DNA of 7,305 nt, from positions 1 through 7,305 of the forward strand of contig JAJYBX010000093.1 of assembly GCA_021778785.1 (NCBI GenBank), given 5' to 3'. Source of the DNA: Acidobacteriota bacterium. GTDB lineage: Bacteria; Acidobacteriota; Holophagae; Holophagales; Holophagaceae. This document shows positions 5,328 through 7,305 of the stretch, one piece after another. Position numbers and translations under genes: made by a program. Positions within the stretch are counted from its first letter, which is position 1; the number at the start of each line of letters is the position of its first letter. Under the pieces are notes generated by a model. It was not told the DNA's origin, did not search any database, and saw only the letters and a list, made by a program, of their open reading frames with translations.

Positions 5328-7305
5328 TCAGCGGGGCGTGGCCTTCCCGTAGCGGGACACATGGCCGGCCCAGGCCTTCTCCAGGTCGGCCAGCTCCCCA
5401 GGACGCCCTGAGGCCCGGAGCACATCCCGGTAGGCCTCGAAGATGGCCCGCTCCTGGTCCTGGTTGGCCTTCGGGATGTAACGCTCCCACACTCGGGTGC
5501 GAACCGCGGTCCAAATCGGCTCGAACCAATCAATCAATTCCTGGACGCGCCCGGCCTCCAGCCCTTGCCGCGCCACAGCCCGATGGACCTCCGCCGGCAG
5601 ATCCGCGGCCCATCGGGCCCGGGAACCCAGCACGGGAAGCGACTGGGCCAGCGCGAGCACCGAAGGTGGCTGGGGCAGGAAGGCCGACCAGGAGACCCAG
5701 GACTGCCAGAGGAAGCTGCGGTCCGGCCAGCGGGCCAGGGCCGCCTGCACTTCCGGAACCACCTGCCGGGCGGCGGCACGCCAGGCATCCAGGTCCGAGA
5801 TCCAGGGCGCGTCCGGACCGAAATCCAGGGGCAGCTGCGTCGTGGCCGCATCCTCGCGCATCCTGGCCTCCAGCGCAGGCAAGGGCATCCGGGCACGGAT
5901 CAGGTCGTAGCGCTCCTTCCGCGCATCGAGCTGGTCCGGGTGCCGGCGGAGGAAGGCGTCCAGCCCTGCGATCCGCGAAGGTGACGCCCCCTGGAGCTGG
6001 AGGGCGAGCCGGGCGGGTTCGGGCGCATCCTGTCCACGGGCGAGGATGTCCGTGGTGCCCCGGAACACGGCCCAGCCGCGCACGGGAAGGCCTGCCGCGG
6101 CCATCCGGTCCCGATCGGCCGGCGTGGGCTCCTCCTTCCGCAGCTCCTCCGGCGCGTAGGTCGCCAGCTCCCCCGTGGCCCGGATCGTGGGCCAGTCCTT
6201 GGTCCAGGCGGGGGTCCCCCAGACCAGGAAGCGGAGCGGAGGCACGGGAGCAGGCGGCTTCACGTTCGGAAGGGCAGGCAGGTCCAGGACCGCGAGGAAG
6301 GCCTGTTCCACCGGCTCGGGTCTAGGCTCGGTTCGTTCCCTGGCCGATTTCCGATCCGCACCATAGAAGGCCTTCAAGGGCCCGCGCATGCCCTCCCATC
6401 CGGAACCGGCCGATTCGCGAAGGGCCCGGAGCGCCGCAACCGCCTCGGGCCACCGGCCAAGCTCAGCCAGGGCCACCCCACGCCAGAAGATTGCCTCCCT
6501 CTGGGCATCCAGGGCCTCCACCCACCCCTGGGAAGAGGAGATCCCCACGAGGCCCGGCTCCGGGCACCGGTCCAGAGCCTGAAGGAGTTCATCCCACCGC
6601 CCCGAGCTGCTTGCCGTCGAGGCCAGGGCCCGGAACAGGCCGGCATCTGGCCACACATGCCCCGGACCGACCGCCAGGTCCGGCACCTCCGGCACCCGCT
6701 CCGCCTGCCCGGACAGGCACCGGCTGCAAGCCATCCAGAGGCCGACGAACCCGTCCATGACCGTTGCCGAGGGGGCCGGCAGGACCTCCCGGCCACCGGA
6801 ATCCGGGTACCGCCTCCAGGCCGCCAGAAGGGCATCCCGGAAGGCCGGCAGCCCCTCCTGGAGGTCGGGCCCCGCAACTGGGCCGTAGAAATTCAGCCAG
6901 GAGCGGAGCCACAGCTCGTCCCCCAGTCGCCAGGCATCCGGCAACCGGCTGATCCGCGTCAGGGTTTCCGCCACCTCCCGGTCCCAGCCCGCGGCCCTGG
7001 TGGGGTCGAGGATCCGGGCGGGGGTGAGCTGGGGCCACCGGGTCCCCGGCACGAGGCGCACGCCCTCCGCCGCGCCTGCCTGTTCGAGCGCCCGGAAACG
7101 GAGCCGGGCCATCCGGAGGGACCGGAACAACCGCAGCGACAGCGCGGTGCCATGCTCGGGATGGAGCCGGAGGAACCGTTCCTGCTCATCCCAGGTGGCG
7201 GGCAGGCCCGTGCCGAGCAGCCAGGCCTTCACCTGGGCGCCATCCGGGGCGGTGGCGGATTCGCCCAGCACCTCCCCGTCGCGCCCCAGGGCGAGCCAGC
7301 GGGGC
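5328..7305 (-). CDS. Large TPR-like repeat protein with internal duplication, start beyond window
   Basis: The frame is open from the right edge to the TGA at 5328-5330: 658 codons visible. A GTG at 7271 could be taken as the start, but the frame stays open before it (PRWLALGRDGE) and those residues belong to a repeat copy, so the gene probably begins outside the window. I cannot name a family. Visible (residue 1 = codon 7304-7302): repeat copy 1 at about 2-74 with FLRLHP at 44-49; a CSRC pair at 193-196; a TPR-like helix pair FWRGVALAELGRWPEAVAAL at 273-292; a charged linker near 315-335; a possible strand LRFLVWGTPAWTKDW at 357-371; and copy 2 at about 409-479 with FLRRHP at 451-456. The WGTPAWTKDW segment followed by AGLPVRGWAVF recalls a thioredoxin-like fold without its cysteines; this is tentative. 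No membrane segment is visible. Probably a scaffold or interaction protein. Confidence 0.8.
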   Translation of the reverse strand, partial: PRWLALGRDGEVLGESATAPDGAQVKAWLLGTGLPATWDEQERFLRLHPEHGTALSLRLFRSLRMARLRFRALEQAGAAEGVRLVPGTRWPQLTPARILDPTRAAGWDREVAETLTRISRLPDAWRLGDELWLRSWLNFYGPVAGPDLQEGLPAFRDALLAAWRRYPDSGGREVLPAPSATVMDGFVGLWMACSRCLSGQAERVPEVPDLAVGPGHVWPDAGLFRALASTASSSGRWDELLQALDRCPEPGLVGISSSQGWVEALDAQREAIFWRGVALAELGRWPEAVAALRALRESAGSGWEGMRGPLKAFYGADRKSARERTEPRPEPVEQAFLAVLDLPALPNVKPPAPVPPLRFLVWGTPAWTKDWPTIRATGELATYAPEELRKEEPTPADRDRMAAAGLPVRGWAVFRGTTDILARGQDAPEPARLALQLQGASPSRIAGLDAFLRRHPDQLDARKERYDLIRARMPLPALEARMREDAATTQLPLDFGPDAPWISDLDAWRAAARQVVPEVQAALARWPDRSFLWQSWVSWSAFLPQPPSVLALAQSLPVLGSRARWAADLPAEVHRAVARQGLEAGRVQELIDWFEPIWTAVRTRVWERYIPKANQDQERAIFEAYRDVLRASGRPGELADLEKAWAGHVSRYGKATPR
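5868..6080 (-). repeat. Protein-level repeat, copy 2, in the large TPR-like protein
   Basis: Encodes a module starting RGWAVFRGTTDILARG, then FLRRHPDQLDA, and ending PLPALE. It is collinear with copy 1 near the right edge: Trp to Leu of the strand is 10 residues in both, Trp to FLR is 40 versus 41, and the Phe-Ala and Phe-Arg spacings inside the FLRxHP helix (10 and 14) are the same. Divergence shows it is an old duplication; the DNA itself is not obviously repeated. Confidence 0.5.
7083..7301 (-). repeat. Protein-level repeat, copy 1, in the large TPR-like protein
   Basis: Encodes RWLALGRDGEVLGES, then FLRLHPEHGTA, and ends RFRALE. It matches copy 2 at 5868-6080 in order and spacing. The copy begins within a few bases of the window edge, so its upstream part, if any, is not visible. 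Confidence 0.5.

Noticed and set aside
5321..5331. CTGA-GCG-TCAG palindrome as a bidirectional terminator
   Set aside because: Only four base pairs and no T-run on either side; it arises simply from two facing TGA codons.
5096..6325. Plus-strand 409-residue open frame antisense to the repeat protein
   Set aside because: Overwhelmingly Pro/Arg/Ala/Gly with no motif; overlaps bshB1 in another frame and the better minus-strand gene.

Overview
This is a GC-rich window, about 70% G+C by eye, from a free-living bacterium. It is densely packed chromosomal DNA with no insertion sequence, phage gene, CRISPR array or RNA gene that I can see. It carries bshC and bshB1, two of the three bacillithiol biosynthesis steps. 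A high-GC genome with bacillithiol genes and FLRxHP-type repeat proteins suggests Acidobacteriota, perhaps a Holophaga/Geothrix-like organism. Deinococcota is an alternative. This placement is inference from gene content and style, not from a search.

Layout, left to right. (1) Minus strand, 1-185: the N-terminal end of tryptophanyl-tRNA synthetase (trpS), cut by the window edge. (2) Minus strand, 209-958: an M50 site-2-protease-like membrane metalloprotease, GTG start, 23 bp upstream of trpS and probably co-transcribed with it. (3) 959-1048: a 90-bp divergent promoter region. (4) Plus strand, 1049-2653: a complete NAD(P)-dependent aldehyde dehydrogenase with ALDH7-like features, ending in a strong stem-loop that spans its stop codon. 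(5) Plus strand, 2697-2885: a 62-residue very basic, Lys/Pro-rich small protein. (6) Minus strand, 2893-3357: an unrecognised 154-residue protein, convergent with (5) and divergent from bshC. (7) Plus strand, 3403-4608 and 4605-5324: bshC then bshB1, overlapping by ATGA. (8) Minus strand, 5328 to the right edge: a large TPR-like repeat protein whose start lies outside the window, with an internal duplication.

BshB1 deacetylates GlcNAc-malate and BshC then adds cysteine to give bacillithiol. The first enzyme, BshA, is not in the window. The remaining genes have no evident shared pathway. I do not find a convincing new multi-gene system. The points most worth a second look are the compact BshC, the Shine-Dalgarno-less (probably leaderless) divergent pair at 3357/3403, the stem-loop over the aldehyde dehydrogenase stop codon, and the duplicated architecture of the large repeat protein.
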